This document shows, piece after piece, positions 1 to 9,278 of a stretch of 64,000 nt of DNA (the stretch's first letter is position 1; each line of letters opens with the position of its first letter). Below the pieces are notes generated by a model. That model made no database searches, had not been told where the DNA came from, and saw nothing but the letters and a program-made list of their open reading frames with translations. A program made the position numbers and the translations under genes. Where the stretch lies: assembly GCF_002835465.1 (NCBI RefSeq), contig NZ_PIZM01000001.1:662280-726279 (forward strand), read 5' to 3'. Source of the DNA: Psychromonas sp. psych-6C06 (GTDB lineage: Bacteria; Pseudomonadota; Gammaproteobacteria; Enterobacterales; Psychromonadaceae).

Positions 1-83
1 CTCTCTCCGATGGTGATAAATATACAACTTCATATAGTTATAGTGAACTCTATGATATTTATTATCGCACTAACAGCCAATAA
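1..83 (+). CDS. C-terminal end of an unidentified protein (partial)
   Basis: The reading frame that enters the window from the left (codons starting at base 3) stays open for 26 residues and ends in TAA at 81-83. The tail is polar and tyrosine-rich and ends in NSQ. It is followed at once by a rho-independent terminator, as expected for the end of a real gene. Too little is visible to name a family. The other two frames are either interrupted early or give a short, less protein-like tail, so this frame is preferred. Confidence 0.5.
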   Translation, partial: LSDGDKYTTSYSYSELYDIYYRTNSQ

Positions 84-88
84 AAACT

Positions 89-121
89 AAAAAGCCACGT
101 AAATTAACGTGGCTTTTTAGT
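89..121. terminator. Bidirectional rho-independent terminator
   Basis: An 11-bp perfect inverted repeat (AAAAGCCACGT at 90-100 and ACGTGGCTTTT at 107-117) encloses a 6-base loop. A T-run follows on the + strand and an A-run precedes it, so it can end both the partial gene on the left and the YebC-family gene transcribed leftward from the right. Confidence 0.85.
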
Positions 122-149
122 TTTGCAATTTGTAACGATAATTTAAAGA

Positions 150-872
150 CTAATCTGGTACAACCGCGTTGTGGTAGACATTTTGTACATCATCACAATC
201 ATCAAGCATTGCCATAAATTTTTCAAATTTTGGCAAGTGTTCTTCGCTAATATCTGTATCTGTTTGAGGCACGAAAGTAATCTCCTCAACATCTAACTCT
301 AAATCCGGATAACATTCGTGGATTGCCGTTTTAGCTTTGTTAAATTCAGTGTGCGGACAAAAGACGGTGATTTTTCCATCTTCAGCTTCAACATCAGTCA
401 CATCAACATCTGCCATCATCAAATCTTCAAGCACTGCCTCATCATCTTCACCAGAAAAAACGAATACAGCTTGATGCTCAAACATATGAGCAACAGTTCC
501 AGTAGAGCCAATTTTAGCATCTGTTTTTACGAAACAGTTACGTACTTCAGTCCATGTACGCTTATTATTATCTGTTAGACAATCAACAATAACGCTACAT
601 CCGCCTGGACCAAACCCTTCATAAGTTGCACGCTCGTAATCTTCACCAGCACCACTTTTTGCTTTGTCTAAAGCACGATCAATTACATGGCTAGGTACTT
701 GATCTTTTTTAGCCCCATCAATTAATCGACGAAGTGCTAAATTACCATCTGGATCAATGCCACCATTTTTTGCACAGACATAGATCTCTTTTGAATATTT
801 AGAATAAACTTTTGTTTTTGCGCCCGCAGTTTTAGCCATAGACTCTTTACGGTTTTGATATGCTCTTCCCAT
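150..872 (-). CDS. YebC/PmpR-family protein, YeeN-like subgroup
   Basis: This 240-residue protein belongs to the YebC/PmpR/TACO1 family, whose members act as DNA-binding regulators or help ribosomes through difficult sequences. The N-terminal basic segment differs from canonical YebC (it reads [17 protein letters not shown] rather than MAGHSKWANIKHRK) and resembles the YeeN branch. Family hallmarks are visible: the [17 protein letters not shown] helix near residue 65, YEGFGPGG around residue 85, and the C-terminal [12 protein letters not shown] motif. Length is normal for the family. The ATG start is preceded by a GAG-type ribosome binding site. It stands alone between a terminator and the divergent moxR operon. 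Specific targets cannot be deduced. Confidence 0.9.
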   Translation of the reverse strand: MGRAYQNRKESMAKTAGAKTKVYSKYSKEIYVCAKNGGIDPDGNLALRRLIDGAKKDQVPSHVIDRALDKAKSGAGEDYERATYEGFGPGGCSVIVDCLTDNNKRTWTEVRNCFVKTDAKIGSTGTVAHMFEHQAVFVFSGEDDEAVLEDLMMADVDVTDVEAEDGKITVFCPHTEFNKAKTAIHECYPDLELDVEEITFVPQTDTDISEEHLPKFEKFMAMLDDCDDVQNVYHNAVVPD

Positions 873-1023
873 CGGTTCAAACTCTTTTTTGTAAGTTGGT
901 TAAAAATTTCGAAGCAAATTCTACCCCTTAGGGCACTTGTACGCTAGTGTAGTAACGATAAATATTGAGCTAGATAAAGGTATTACCACTTTTCGGAACC
1001 TTTATTGTTCAAAAGGATAAAAA

Positions 1024-1947
1024 ATGCACAATAAAGTAGAACAGATTTTAAACCAACTAAATTCGGTCCTTCTGGGAAAAAAAACACAAACACAGTTAGC
1101 ACTCGTTTGTTTACTTGCTGATGGACATCTATTAATCGAAGACTTGCCTGGTATGGGCAAAACCACGCTTGCTTCAACTCTATCAAGAACACTTGGGTTA
1201 GAATATAAACGTGTTCAGTTTACTAGTGATATGTTGCCTGCAGATATTCTGGGTGTTTCTATTTTTGATCCCCAAGCTCAACAGTTCCATTTTCATCAAG
1301 GGCCTATATTTAGTCAGGTATTACTAGCGGATGAGATTAATCGAGCAAGTCCCAAAACACAAAGTGCTTTATTAGAAGCGATGGAAGAAAAACAGATTTC
1401 AGTCGATGGCAAAACTTACCCATTAGCGAAACCATTTTTTGTCATCGCAACACAAAATCCATTGGATCAAGCGGGCACTTTCCCCCTACCTGAGTCTCAA
1501 CTTGATCGTTTCATGATGCGCATTGAACTTGGGTTTCCAAACCATGCAGCTGAAATGGCAATGTTAAAAAATAGCAAACATGCAACCGTCGAAAAAGCGG
1601 TCATATCGGTCCCGGAATTACAAGAAATGCAACGCGCTGTTGATAAGGTGGAGGCGAATGATGCGTTATTAGATTACCTATTACGTCTAGTCGATGAAAG
1701 TCGTTATGGTGGTCTAGCAGTGAATCCTCTTTCTCCACGTTGTAGCAAAATATTGTTGCAAGCTTCCAAAGCGATGGCTTTTATTCATCAACGAAATTAC
1801 GTTATCCCTGAAGATGTACAAGCAGTATTTGTGGCTGTTACGGAGCACCGTTTGCTAGGCGTTAATCATGAAAGTCAGAGCAGTGGTGCGCTAAGTAAAA
1901 CGTTACTTGAGCGTATCGACCCATTAACCCCATCAGTTGCTCGTTAA
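1024..1947 (+). CDS. MoxR-family AAA+ ATPase
   Basis: This 307-residue MoxR-type ATPase has Walker A GMGKTT at residues 43-48, Walker B LLADE at 100-104 and a sensor-1 segment IATQNP near 141-146. MoxR proteins are chaperone-like ATPases that usually act with a DUF58 and a VWA or transglutaminase partner. Here the stop codon overlaps the ATG of the DUF58 gene by one base (TAATG), and a transglutaminase-like protein follows, giving the widespread moxR-DUF58-tgpA operon. The start has a strong AAAAGGA site 7 bases upstream. The client is unknown; cell-envelope or peptide cross-linking roles are inferences from the operon. Confidence 0.93.
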   Translation: MHNKVEQILNQLNSVLLGKKTQTQLALVCLLADGHLLIEDLPGMGKTTLASTLSRTLGLEYKRVQFTSDMLPADILGVSIFDPQAQQFHFHQGPIFSQVLLADEINRASPKTQSALLEAMEEKQISVDGKTYPLAKPFFVIATQNPLDQAGTFPLPESQLDRFMMRIELGFPNHAAEMAMLKNSKHATVEKAVISVPELQEMQRAVDKVEANDALLDYLLRLVDESRYGGLAVNPLSPRCSKILLQASKAMAFIHQRNYVIPEDVQAVFVAVTEHRLLGVNHESQSSGALSKTLLERIDPLTPSVAR

Positions 1948-2897
1948 TGCTAAAAAAATTAATCAATAAGCGTTTTGATAAGTGGTTAACTCGGCGAATG
2001 CCGGCGACCAATACGATACAGTTGAACAGTGGAAATCTATTTATTTTACCTTCCAAGAATGGCCTGCATTTTTTATTTAGTTGTTTTATCCTGTTTTTGA
2101 TAGGAACTAATTACCAAAACAACTTAATTTTATTTATGGTCTTTTTTCTGTGCAGTTTTATGGTTAGTTGCTTGCTGTTGAGTTTTCGAAATATGTCGCA
2201 TTTAACGGTAACTGCAATCGATACTGATCCACAATTTGCAGGTCAAGATTGTGCTTTTCATTTGCGGATGAAAGATGCAAAGCAACCAGTACAAGATATT
2301 AATTTTTCATTTCAACATCAGACATCAGATCTAAAATCTATCATCGATGATAACGGCGTAACCCTTTATGCCTTTGCTCAGAAGCGAGGTTACTTTCGAC
2401 CCGGTCGCGTTACCATTCAGTCAGGTTTTCCCTTTGGCCTATATAAAGTATGGACACATGTAGATTTCGATTTCAACGTGTTGGTTTATCCTAAGGTATT
2501 ACATAACGCACTACCGTTAGCATTGCTAGAAGCAGATAATCGTGCTCAATACGGTAATAGCAGCAAACTTGGTGTTGATGAGTTTTCAACCTTAAAAACT
2601 TATCAGGTAGGGGAGTCCTTGAAATCAGTCGCATGGAAGCAATTAGCACAGGGAAGGGGCTGGTTAAGTAAACAATTCGAACAAACAGCTGGTGGCGACA
2701 TACAGCTGGATGTAAGCACAATGTCACAGTATCCCTTAGAAATGGCATTAAGTTATATTACGTTTCAGATTATTGAGCTTGATAAAAAACAACAACGATA
2801 TGCGCTTGCATTACCCAATAAAATGATTGAGGTTGGAATTGGTAGTCGTCACAAACAACAATGTTTAACTGCCTTAGCGCTATATAAGCGAAGTTAA
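1947..2897 (+). CDS. DUF58 domain protein
   Basis: This 316-residue protein has two closely spaced hydrophobic segments around residues 32-75, followed by a soluble region ending in a DUF58 domain; the characteristic stretch DEFSTLKTYQVGES followed by AWKQLA lies near residues 212-232. DUF58 proteins resemble von Willebrand A folds and are almost always encoded next to MoxR ATPases. It is translationally coupled to moxR by a one-base overlap and followed one base later by the transglutaminase gene. It is probably membrane anchored with the DUF58 domain in the cytoplasm. Biochemical function is unestablished. Confidence 0.9.
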   Translation: MLKKLINKRFDKWLTRRMPATNTIQLNSGNLFILPSKNGLHFLFSCFILFLIGTNYQNNLILFMVFFLCSFMVSCLLLSFRNMSHLTVTAIDTDPQFAGQDCAFHLRMKDAKQPVQDINFSFQHQTSDLKSIIDDNGVTLYAFAQKRGYFRPGRVTIQSGFPFGLYKVWTHVDFDFNVLVYPKVLHNALPLALLEADNRAQYGNSSKLGVDEFSTLKTYQVGESLKSVAWKQLAQGRGWLSKQFEQTAGGDIQLDVSTMSQYPLEMALSYITFQIIELDKKQQRYALALPNKMIEVGIGSRHKQQCLTALALYKRS

Positions 2898-2898
2898 T

Positions 2899-4908
2899 AT
2901 GAAAGATTTCTTAAGTCGCTTTAATTTAACCCTTATCATCTGCAGTTACCTCGCATTGGTCTTTACTTTATATGACCAGCTTCATGCTATTATTTTGCTG
3001 ATTGGCTTAGGTGCTGCATCATGGCGACTAGGCCATTACTTTGGCAAAGTACCGCTATTGAATATCATCATGCTGGCTATTGTTTCCATTATATGTGCTG
3101 TATTTACAGTGCTTTTACTGTACAAACAAGGGTTATTTAACATTCTCATACACCTTGTTTTTCTTGGGTTTAGTTTAAAATTTTTGGAATTACGTTCAGT
3201 AAGAGATGTGTATTTTTTTGTTAATACCGGCTTAGTATTAATCGCATTATTCTTTATTTTTAATACCTCAATTTACAGTGCGTTTATAGCAACGCTATTA
3301 ATTTTATTGTTACTTTCGGTATTATTAAGCTTGCATGCGCAAGCCTTACTCAAAAGTGAGTTTGTTAAATTACTACTTAAAAGCTGTGTTATTAGCCTGC
3401 CACTTGCGATTTTACTTTTTCTTGTGATGCCACGTTTACCGACACTGTGGAAAATGCCAATCCAAAAACAAGCAACTACTGGATTAAGTGATAGTGTCAC
3501 ACCGGGTGAAATCGCTAATTTAAGTCGCTCTAGTGCTCTTGCATTTCGAGCCACGTTTACAGCAATGCCTCCTATCGAAAGTGAGCGATATTGGCGTGCA
3601 CTTACATTGGATAGTTTTGATGGCAGAACATGGTCGCAAAGTGGAACGCTAAAAGCACAGGAAATGGAAGCTAAGCGAGGTGTTGGGCAACGTTTTAGTG
3701 CAAACAATGCGAGTGATAATGTTAATAATGATTATGAACTGATTATTGAACCACATTATAATTATTGGATTCCGGTATTAGACTATGCAAAAACGCCACA
3801 ACAATTAGTTAGTTTAAGCGATTATTCACTGCGAAGTGATAAACCTATTATTACCCGAAAAGGCTTTACTATCTCTTCATTATCGTCAGTACAACCTTCG
3901 CCTTTAACAACATTTGAACTGCAACAGTACACCCAATTACCTGAGTCTACTAATCCAAAAACCGACAATTGGATTTCGGAAAACTTGAATAATGGGGTAA
4001 GTAGAGAGAATTTGTTAACTCAGTTATTGACTGGGTTTACACAACGATTTACTTATACTTTACAACCCCCTTTATTGGCTGAACAGCAAGTTGATGATTT
4101 TCTGTTTAATAGACAGGCTGGTTTTTGTGTTCACTATGCCAGTAGTTATCTTTATGTCGCACGTAAGCTAGGTTTTCCTGCACGTATGGTAACCGGATAT
4201 CTAGGTGGTCAATGGCAAGCATCCGAAGGCTTTTTTACTGTTCGTCAATATGATGCTCATGCTTGGGTAGAAATATGGAAAAATGATGCATGGCAGCGAG
4301 TAGACCCAACCGCTTATGTTGCCCCTGAGCGAGTTGAATCAGGACTTGAACAGAGTTTAACTGATAGCAATGAGTTTCTTGCTGACGAATATTTTTCATT
4401 GCAACGATGGCAGTCTGTTCCCTTACTCGATACATTACGAGCGCGGTTAGCACAACTAGATTATTTGTGGGCTCGTTATGTGGTTAATTTTGATAATCAG
4501 AAACAGCAAAAACTGTTGCAACGTTGGCTTAACCTAATCCCATGGTTAAATATTGCTTATAGTGTTCTTGCTGTAATGGGGATTATTTTTATTGCTCTGT
4601 TGCTTAGTATCTTTAAACCTTGGCAAAAGATTAAGTTTGCACCAGAAGATGTTATTTATAATAGATTACAACAGCATTACAAAAATAGATATGGTGAACG
4701 AGGGATTAGGAAAACGGGGCAGAGTATCAGTGATTATTGCAAGCAATTAAGCCAAAATGAAGCGTTGAATTCGACTTTATTTAACAAGTTTGCGAGTTGC
4801 TATAACAATATTAAATATGCGCCACAAGCAGATAAAATATCGTATAGGAAGAATATTAAGCAGTTAAAAACAATCTATCAACTACTACGAAAAACTAGGG
4901 GAGGTTAG
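2899..4908 (+). CDS. TgpA-like membrane transglutaminase
   Basis: This 669-residue protein has a multi-span N-terminal membrane domain (about residues 8-180, DUF3488-like), a periplasmic transglutaminase-like domain and one more membrane span near residue 555, followed by a C-terminal DUF4129-like tail. The catalytic triad is readable: Cys410 in AGFCVHYAS, His454 in YDAHAWVEIW and Asp469 in RVDPTAY. Architecture and length match TgpA, the Pseudomonas protein encoded with moxR and DUF58 genes. It is the third gene of the operon (one base after DUF58). The substrate is unknown; periplasmic protein or peptide modification is the family expectation. Confidence 0.92.
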   Translation: MKDFLSRFNLTLIICSYLALVFTLYDQLHAIILLIGLGAASWRLGHYFGKVPLLNIIMLAIVSIICAVFTVLLLYKQGLFNILIHLVFLGFSLKFLELRSVRDVYFFVNTGLVLIALFFIFNTSIYSAFIATLLILLLLSVLLSLHAQALLKSEFVKLLLKSCVISLPLAILLFLVMPRLPTLWKMPIQKQATTGLSDSVTPGEIANLSRSSALAFRATFTAMPPIESERYWRALTLDSFDGRTWSQSGTLKAQEMEAKRGVGQRFSANNASDNVNNDYELIIEPHYNYWIPVLDYAKTPQQLVSLSDYSLRSDKPIITRKGFTISSLSSVQPSPLTTFELQQYTQLPESTNPKTDNWISENLNNGVSRENLLTQLLTGFTQRFTYTLQPPLLAEQQVDDFLFNRQAGFCVHYASSYLYVARKLGFPARMVTGYLGGQWQASEGFFTVRQYDAHAWVEIWKNDAWQRVDPTAYVAPERVESGLEQSLTDSNEFLADEYFSLQRWQSVPLLDTLRARLAQLDYLWARYVVNFDNQKQQKLLQRWLNLIPWLNIAYSVLAVMGIIFIALLLSIFKPWQKIKFAPEDVIYNRLQQHYKNRYGERGIRKTGQSISDYCKQLSQNEALNSTLFNKFASCYNNIKYAPQADKISYRKNIKQLKTIYQLLRKTRGG

Positions 4909-4922
4909 CAAAGATAACGCGG

Positions 4923-6605
4923 TTACTTTTTATAGGGCTCTGCGACAAGCTTATACTCTTTAACACTAATCTTGGTTGGACCGTAGTTTCTGGTTGAACG
5001 AAATTTTTCAGGGCCTATTTTAACAAACACATCATTAAACATCTCTTTTTGTGTGACAACAATTGCAGTTTCAAAGTAATGTTGCAAGTCACCTTGATTC
5101 TGCGCTAGTTCGTTTTTTAAATCAGCGAGATGGTGCTTAACTTCCTCTTTAGTGAGCATTAAACGTGCATCAAGTGACTGTTTCTTTTCGGAGTTTGGTA
5201 ATACATCGACCTTTCGTTGCGCTTCAATTAAATTTTCTAACTTTTGTTGTTCATCTTGAATGGTTCGATTAATCTGCTTTTTATCTTGAATGAGGTTAGG
5301 GTAGTTACCAACAAGATCTATCTGTGTTTTGGCGCCAGCGCTTGCGCCTAATGTAACAGTATTTATTGTCCCTTTTGTACAAAGTGTGCCACCTAATATT
5401 GTACCTTTACTGCCCGCTTCATCTAACACATTTATATCACCTTGACAGGTGACGTCACAATGAAGTAATTGTTTTTTAATATTTACTGCTTCACCGGCTT
5501 CTATTTTTGAGTATTGGCTAAAGTGTGCCGTCACACTCCCATCGACCTTAACCATGCATGAATAATCATTACTTCCCTCTTCAACCTTATGGCCAATAAC
5601 TCCTTTTCCAACAATAAGATCGCCTTTACATTCAATTTTTGCAGATTCTACGAAACCGGAAATAGTAATATCTCCTGTTGCATTAACCTTCATGCCTTCA
5701 CATACGTCACCTTCAATAATAATACTTCCTTCATAGCTGACGTGGCCATAACCAACATCGACATTATTGATCACTAAGACATCATCTACTTTCATAGCAT
5801 TATGGCTGATGACTTTTGGTATGCCTGATAGTGTAGCAACTAACAAATTTTCATCGTCAGGAGATATTTCACTGTTTTCACCAGCTTCAAGGATAAAGTC
5901 CTTTCCTTGTTTGTGTTCAATGGTTTCACCCATGATGTTAATACCATCAACACCTGCTTGATATGGTATTTTTTGCAGTAGTTTGGTACCCGGTTTTACG
6001 GTGATTAACTGCCCAAGATTGCGCATATCAACGGTGCCATCTTTATTCTTTTGTGGTTTTAACAAGCGCTCTTTCGGTGTTTCAACTAAACGTTTGAATG
6101 TTGCATCAATACCATGTACTGGCTTTGTTCCTTTAGCAACCGTTGCCTGAAAACTACTTCCGGGCTTTGCTTGTTGAGATTTTTCCAGTAGAAGCTGTAT
6201 ATTTTTATCGATAATTCCAAATACGATTTCATTTTCTTGTAATGTCTCTTGGAATTGTTGCAATGTGATAGGGTGGCCACCATAAGCGGTTTTAATCAAC
6301 GCTTTTGCAACCATTTTCAACGAATCAAAGGTAATTGATAGCTCGGCATCTAATCGTTCTGCAATGGCAACAGATTCTAATTCGGCATGGCGTTCAGTCT
6401 GGGTTTCTAAACGCGTGAAGCTTTGAACCGCTTCATGTAATCCCGCTACATTTAATTTAAGGTTAGTGTAATCGGAATGTTGAAATAGAGTTGTTAAACT
6501 CTGTACCGTCACCTCATCCTGTACAGCAGTGACTAACAGTAATAATTCACTTTTATCTGCCGATAGGCGTAATAAATTGCTGGTGAGCGGTTGTTTGTTT
6601 TCCAT
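4923..6605 (-). CDS. FapA-family (DUF342) protein
   Basis: This is a DUF342/FapA protein of 560 residues counting from the ATG at 6605; an in-frame GTG at 6614 would add three residues. Neither start has a clear ribosome binding site. The central region shows the repetitive beta-helix pattern of the family (segments such as GSIIIEGDVCEGMKVNATGD and GDLIVGKGVIG), with a coiled-coil stretch near residues 440-510 (QINRTIQDEQQKLENLIEAQ). DUF342 proteins include Vibrio FapA, linked to regulation by the glucose-phosphotransfer protein EIIA-Glc and to polar flagellation, and other surface-organising polymers. It is a single gene, convergent with the tgpA operon 14 bases away. The role here is an inference. 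Confidence 0.85.
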   Translation of the reverse strand: MENKQPLTSNLLRLSADKSELLLLVTAVQDEVTVQSLTTLFQHSDYTNLKLNVAGLHEAVQSFTRLETQTERHAELESVAIAERLDAELSITFDSLKMVAKALIKTAYGGHPITLQQFQETLQENEIVFGIIDKNIQLLLEKSQQAKPGSSFQATVAKGTKPVHGIDATFKRLVETPKERLLKPQKNKDGTVDMRNLGQLITVKPGTKLLQKIPYQAGVDGINIMGETIEHKQGKDFILEAGENSEISPDDENLLVATLSGIPKVISHNAMKVDDVLVINNVDVGYGHVSYEGSIIIEGDVCEGMKVNATGDITISGFVESAKIECKGDLIVGKGVIGHKVEEGSNDYSCMVKVDGSVTAHFSQYSKIEAGEAVNIKKQLLHCDVTCQGDINVLDEAGSKGTILGGTLCTKGTINTVTLGASAGAKTQIDLVGNYPNLIQDKKQINRTIQDEQQKLENLIEAQRKVDVLPNSEKKQSLDARLMLTKEEVKHHLADLKNELAQNQGDLQHYFETAIVVTQKEMFNDVFVKIGPEKFRSTRNYGPTKISVKEYKLVAEPYKK

Positions 6606-6706
6606 AAATACCACATATAAGATAAATGTTATCTATAAATAGTAGTTATTAAAACAATAATTTGCAGACTATTTAGTGAATTAACAGTCTGCTGATTTGA
6701 TTTTTG

Positions 6707-8290
6707 TTATGAACTGCACGAAAGCATTGAACAGCCGACCTTATCACGTGCCCAATCGGGTCTTTTTTGTGCATAACGTTGATATTCAGGTTGTTCGTCA
6801 TAGGGGAATGCTAATAGTGATTTTAGCGTTTCAATCTCACTAAAATCACCTTTTTCTGCTAATTCTATCGCCTGTTGAGCTAAATAATTTCGTAATACAT
6901 ATTTGGGGTTAACACTGTTCATATTTTTTTGTCGAGTAGTGCTTTCTAAGCGATCAAAATTAAGGCGTGCTTGATAGCGTGTTAACCATTGTGTTAGTTG
7001 CTGAAGATAATCACTACTGAGTTGCTCTGGGTTGTAATAACAGTCTTTAAAATGTTGTAAAGCATCCTTGCTTGAAGAATAACTGCTTAGTAAGCGATAA
7101 AATAGAGTCATGTCAGTTTCAACGCGCGCTAGTAAGTTTTCAAGATCACTGAATATCGCTGAATCAGTTGTGCCTTGATAATCTACAAAACCCAGTTTAG
7201 AGGCCATCATTTTTTGCCATTTTTGCTCATAAATAATTGCGTAATCACTCATGATACTCTGCAGTGGTTCAACCTCACCGATAAGTGGAAAGATAGCATT
7301 TGCAAGTTGAAATAGATTCCATTGACTCACCTGAAACTGTCCACCAAAACGATAACGCTTTTGGCTTTCATCTGTTGTATTTGGAGTCCATCCAAGGTCA
7401 AAATTATCAATCCAACCGTAGGGGCCATAATCGATAGTTTCACCTAAGAGCGACATGTTATCGGTATTCATTACGCCGTGAACAAATCCAACACGCATCC
7501 AATGGACAATCATTGTTGATGTATTATCACAAACGTTTTTGAACCAGTTAAGATAAGTTTCAATAGTAAATTGACCATCAACAGGTGCAAGGTGTGGGTA
7601 ATCGTTATTAATACTGAACTCTACAAGTTGTTTAACCAGTGCCTCATCGCCTCGAGAAGCTGGTAATTGGATTGAACCAAAGCGTAAAAAAGAGGGGGAA
7701 ACGCGGCAGACAACAGCACAGGGCTCAAAATCAGCATTACCATCATACATTTTATCACGTATGACTTGATCACCCGTTAGGGCTAAACTTAATGCACGTG
7801 TGGTTGGAATACCAAGGTTATACATTGCTTCTGAACACAGGTATTCTCTAATTGAAGAGCGTAATACAGCTAAACCATCACCGCGACGTGAGTAGGGCGT
7901 TTTACCGGCACCTTTGAGCTGTAGTGTCTGAAAGCCAAGTTTTTGTGTGTTTATTTCGCCTAAATTAATGGCTCGCCCATCACCAAGTTGACCAGCCCAT
8001 TGACCAAACTGATGCCCTCCATAACATAATGCATAGGGTTTCATTCCTTCAAGTATTGCATTACCACTCATCAAATCGGTAAATAGTGGATCATTCTGTG
8101 TATCGGTATCTAGACCCAATTCAAGCGCAAAGGATTCATTAATATTAACCATTGATGGTTGGCTTGTTGACGTTGGAAGTACCCATGAGTAAACCGCATT
8201 TTCAACACTACGACAGCTATTTTCTGTGAGTGGATCCGCGGGTAATTGAGCAGTTAATCGATCGGTAAATTGGAGAGTATTTAATGACAT
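6707..8290 (-). CDS. selO: Protein adenylyltransferase SelO
   Basis: This 527-residue protein belongs to the SelO/YdiU (UPF0061) pseudokinase family, which transfers AMP from ATP to Ser, Thr or Tyr of proteins, linked to redox stress. Family blocks are clear: GGHQFGQWAGQLGDGRA near residue 90, LKGAGKTPYSRRGDG near 123 and the nucleotide-binding HGVMNTDNMS plus DYGPYGWIDNFD near 270-295. The C-terminus ends in CSMLSCSS: the penultimate-region residue that is selenocysteine in animal SelO is Cys, as in E. coli, with an additional Cys five residues earlier. A 13-bp inverted repeat lies just upstream and includes part of the ribosome binding region (AGGTAGG). Confidence 0.96.
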   Translation of the reverse strand: MSLNTLQFTDRLTAQLPADPLTENSCRSVENAVYSWVLPTSTSQPSMVNINESFALELGLDTDTQNDPLFTDLMSGNAILEGMKPYALCYGGHQFGQWAGQLGDGRAINLGEINTQKLGFQTLQLKGAGKTPYSRRGDGLAVLRSSIREYLCSEAMYNLGIPTTRALSLALTGDQVIRDKMYDGNADFEPCAVVCRVSPSFLRFGSIQLPASRGDEALVKQLVEFSINNDYPHLAPVDGQFTIETYLNWFKNVCDNTSTMIVHWMRVGFVHGVMNTDNMSLLGETIDYGPYGWIDNFDLGWTPNTTDESQKRYRFGGQFQVSQWNLFQLANAIFPLIGEVEPLQSIMSDYAIIYEQKWQKMMASKLGFVDYQGTTDSAIFSDLENLLARVETDMTLFYRLLSSYSSSKDALQHFKDCYYNPEQLSSDYLQQLTQWLTRYQARLNFDRLESTTRQKNMNSVNPKYVLRNYLAQQAIELAEKGDFSEIETLKSLLAFPYDEQPEYQRYAQKRPDWARDKVGCSMLSCSS

Positions 8291-8298
8291 AACGCCTA

Positions 8299-8337
8299 CC
8301 TGAGTAAAATAGATAATAGCTTAGTATTTTACTCAGG
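8299..8337 (-). repeat. 13-bp perfect inverted repeat in the ridA-like/selO intergenic region
   Basis: CCTGAGTAAAATA at 8299-8311 is repeated in perfect inverse at 8325-8337 with a 13-base loop. It lies between the stop of the RidA-like gene (8358) and the selO start (8290), both read leftward. There is no T-run, so it is a poor intrinsic terminator. In the mRNA the 3' arm ends in ACTCAGG and abuts the selO ribosome-binding region, so it could end or attenuate the upstream message, or shield selO translation. This is inference from position. Confidence 0.6.
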
Positions 8338-8357
8338 TATTTGCTAATATGCGAGGA

Positions 8358-8708
8358 TTAGTTCTCGGCAGCAATGACTGAAATTTCAACGAGTAACGCT
8401 TCACGTGCCATGCTTGCTTCAACACAAGCGCGAGCAGGTGCATGACCTTCAGGGATCCAAGCGTCCCAAACTGCATTCATGGCAGCAAAATGTTCTGCCA
8501 TGCTTTTTACGTAGATAGTCGCTGACAAAATTGAGGTGCGTGAGCTACCTGCTTCAATCAGTAATTCATCGACTTTGTCGAGCATGGTTTGTGTTTGTTC
8601 GGTGATATCTTTTGTTGCATCAGCGCAAACTTGCCCACACAGATAAATAGTACCATTATGTTTTACGATGCGGCTCATACGCTGTTTTGTTTGTTGTCTT
8701 TCAATCAT
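8358..8708 (-). CDS. RidA/YjgF-family protein (YoaB-like)
   Basis: RidA-family proteins are small trimeric enzymes that hydrolyse reactive enamine/imine intermediates. I chose the ATG at 8708 (116 residues) because a TTAGGA site sits 7 bases upstream and the length then matches the family; longer upstream codons encode an atypical Cys-rich stretch that overlaps the divergent neighbour's 5' end. The segment [19 protein letters not shown] closely matches E. coli YoaB, and the Arg in [10 protein letters not shown] fits the substrate-binding arginine position. The second Rid-fold block is [16 protein letters not shown]. It lies upstream of selO in the same direction and diverges from the YgjP-like protease gene. 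Confidence 0.88.
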   Translation of the reverse strand: MIERQQTKQRMSRIVKHNGTIYLCGQVCADATKDITEQTQTMLDKVDELLIEAGSSRTSILSATIYVKSMAEHFAAMNAVWDAWIPEGHAPARACVEASMAREALLVEISVIAAEN

Positions 8709-8762
8709 GTTGATTCCTAACAGTAAAAATGGGTAACATACCTTATTTTTAATTGAACATAT

Positions 8763-9278
8763 ATGAATAAAACACTTGAACCAATTCAGCATTATCCTGC
8801 ACATATTCAAGAGCAGGTTGAGTCGCTAATAAATAACAATCGTTTAGGTAAATATTTGCTTGGCCGTTATCCGGTAGTACATGATATTAATGGAGAGAAG
8901 GCACTTTATAATTATGTTCAGGCTTATAAGAAACGCTATATAAAACAATCAAACCCAATTAGTAAAGTCAATTTTGATGACAAAATACAACTGGTAAAAC
9001 ATGCTTTAGGAACGCACTCTTTTGTTTCACGCGTTCAGGGAAATAAACTTAAAGCAAAACAAGAGATACGTATCGCAAGCCTTTTTAAACAAGCGCCACA
9101 AGCTATGTTAGATATGATAGTGGTGCATGAATTAGCACACCTTAAGGAGAAGGAACACAATAAAGCCTTTTATAAGCTGTGTTGTTATATGCTGCCAGAT
9201 TACCACCAACTCGAATTAGATACCCGCCTTTTTTTGATACACGAAAATATATTTGGAAACCTATATGAAAACCGCTAA
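8763..9278 (+). CDS. YgjP-like zinc metallopeptidase domain protein
   Basis: This 171-residue protein carries the zinc-binding HELAH motif at about residues 122-126, followed by a third likely ligand His ([10 protein letters not shown]), the pattern of the YgjP/WSS1-like (DUF45) metallopeptidases. There is no signal peptide or membrane segment, so it is probably cytoplasmic. It overlaps the downstream patatin gene by 14 bases, so the two are probably co-transcribed. No specific substrate is known for this subgroup. Confidence 0.85.
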   Translation: MNKTLEPIQHYPAHIQEQVESLINNNRLGKYLLGRYPVVHDINGEKALYNYVQAYKKRYIKQSNPISKVNFDDKIQLVKHALGTHSFVSRVQGNKLKAKQEIRIASLFKQAPQAMLDMIVVHELAHLKEKEHNKAFYKLCCYMLPDYHQLELDTRLFLIHENIFGNLYENR

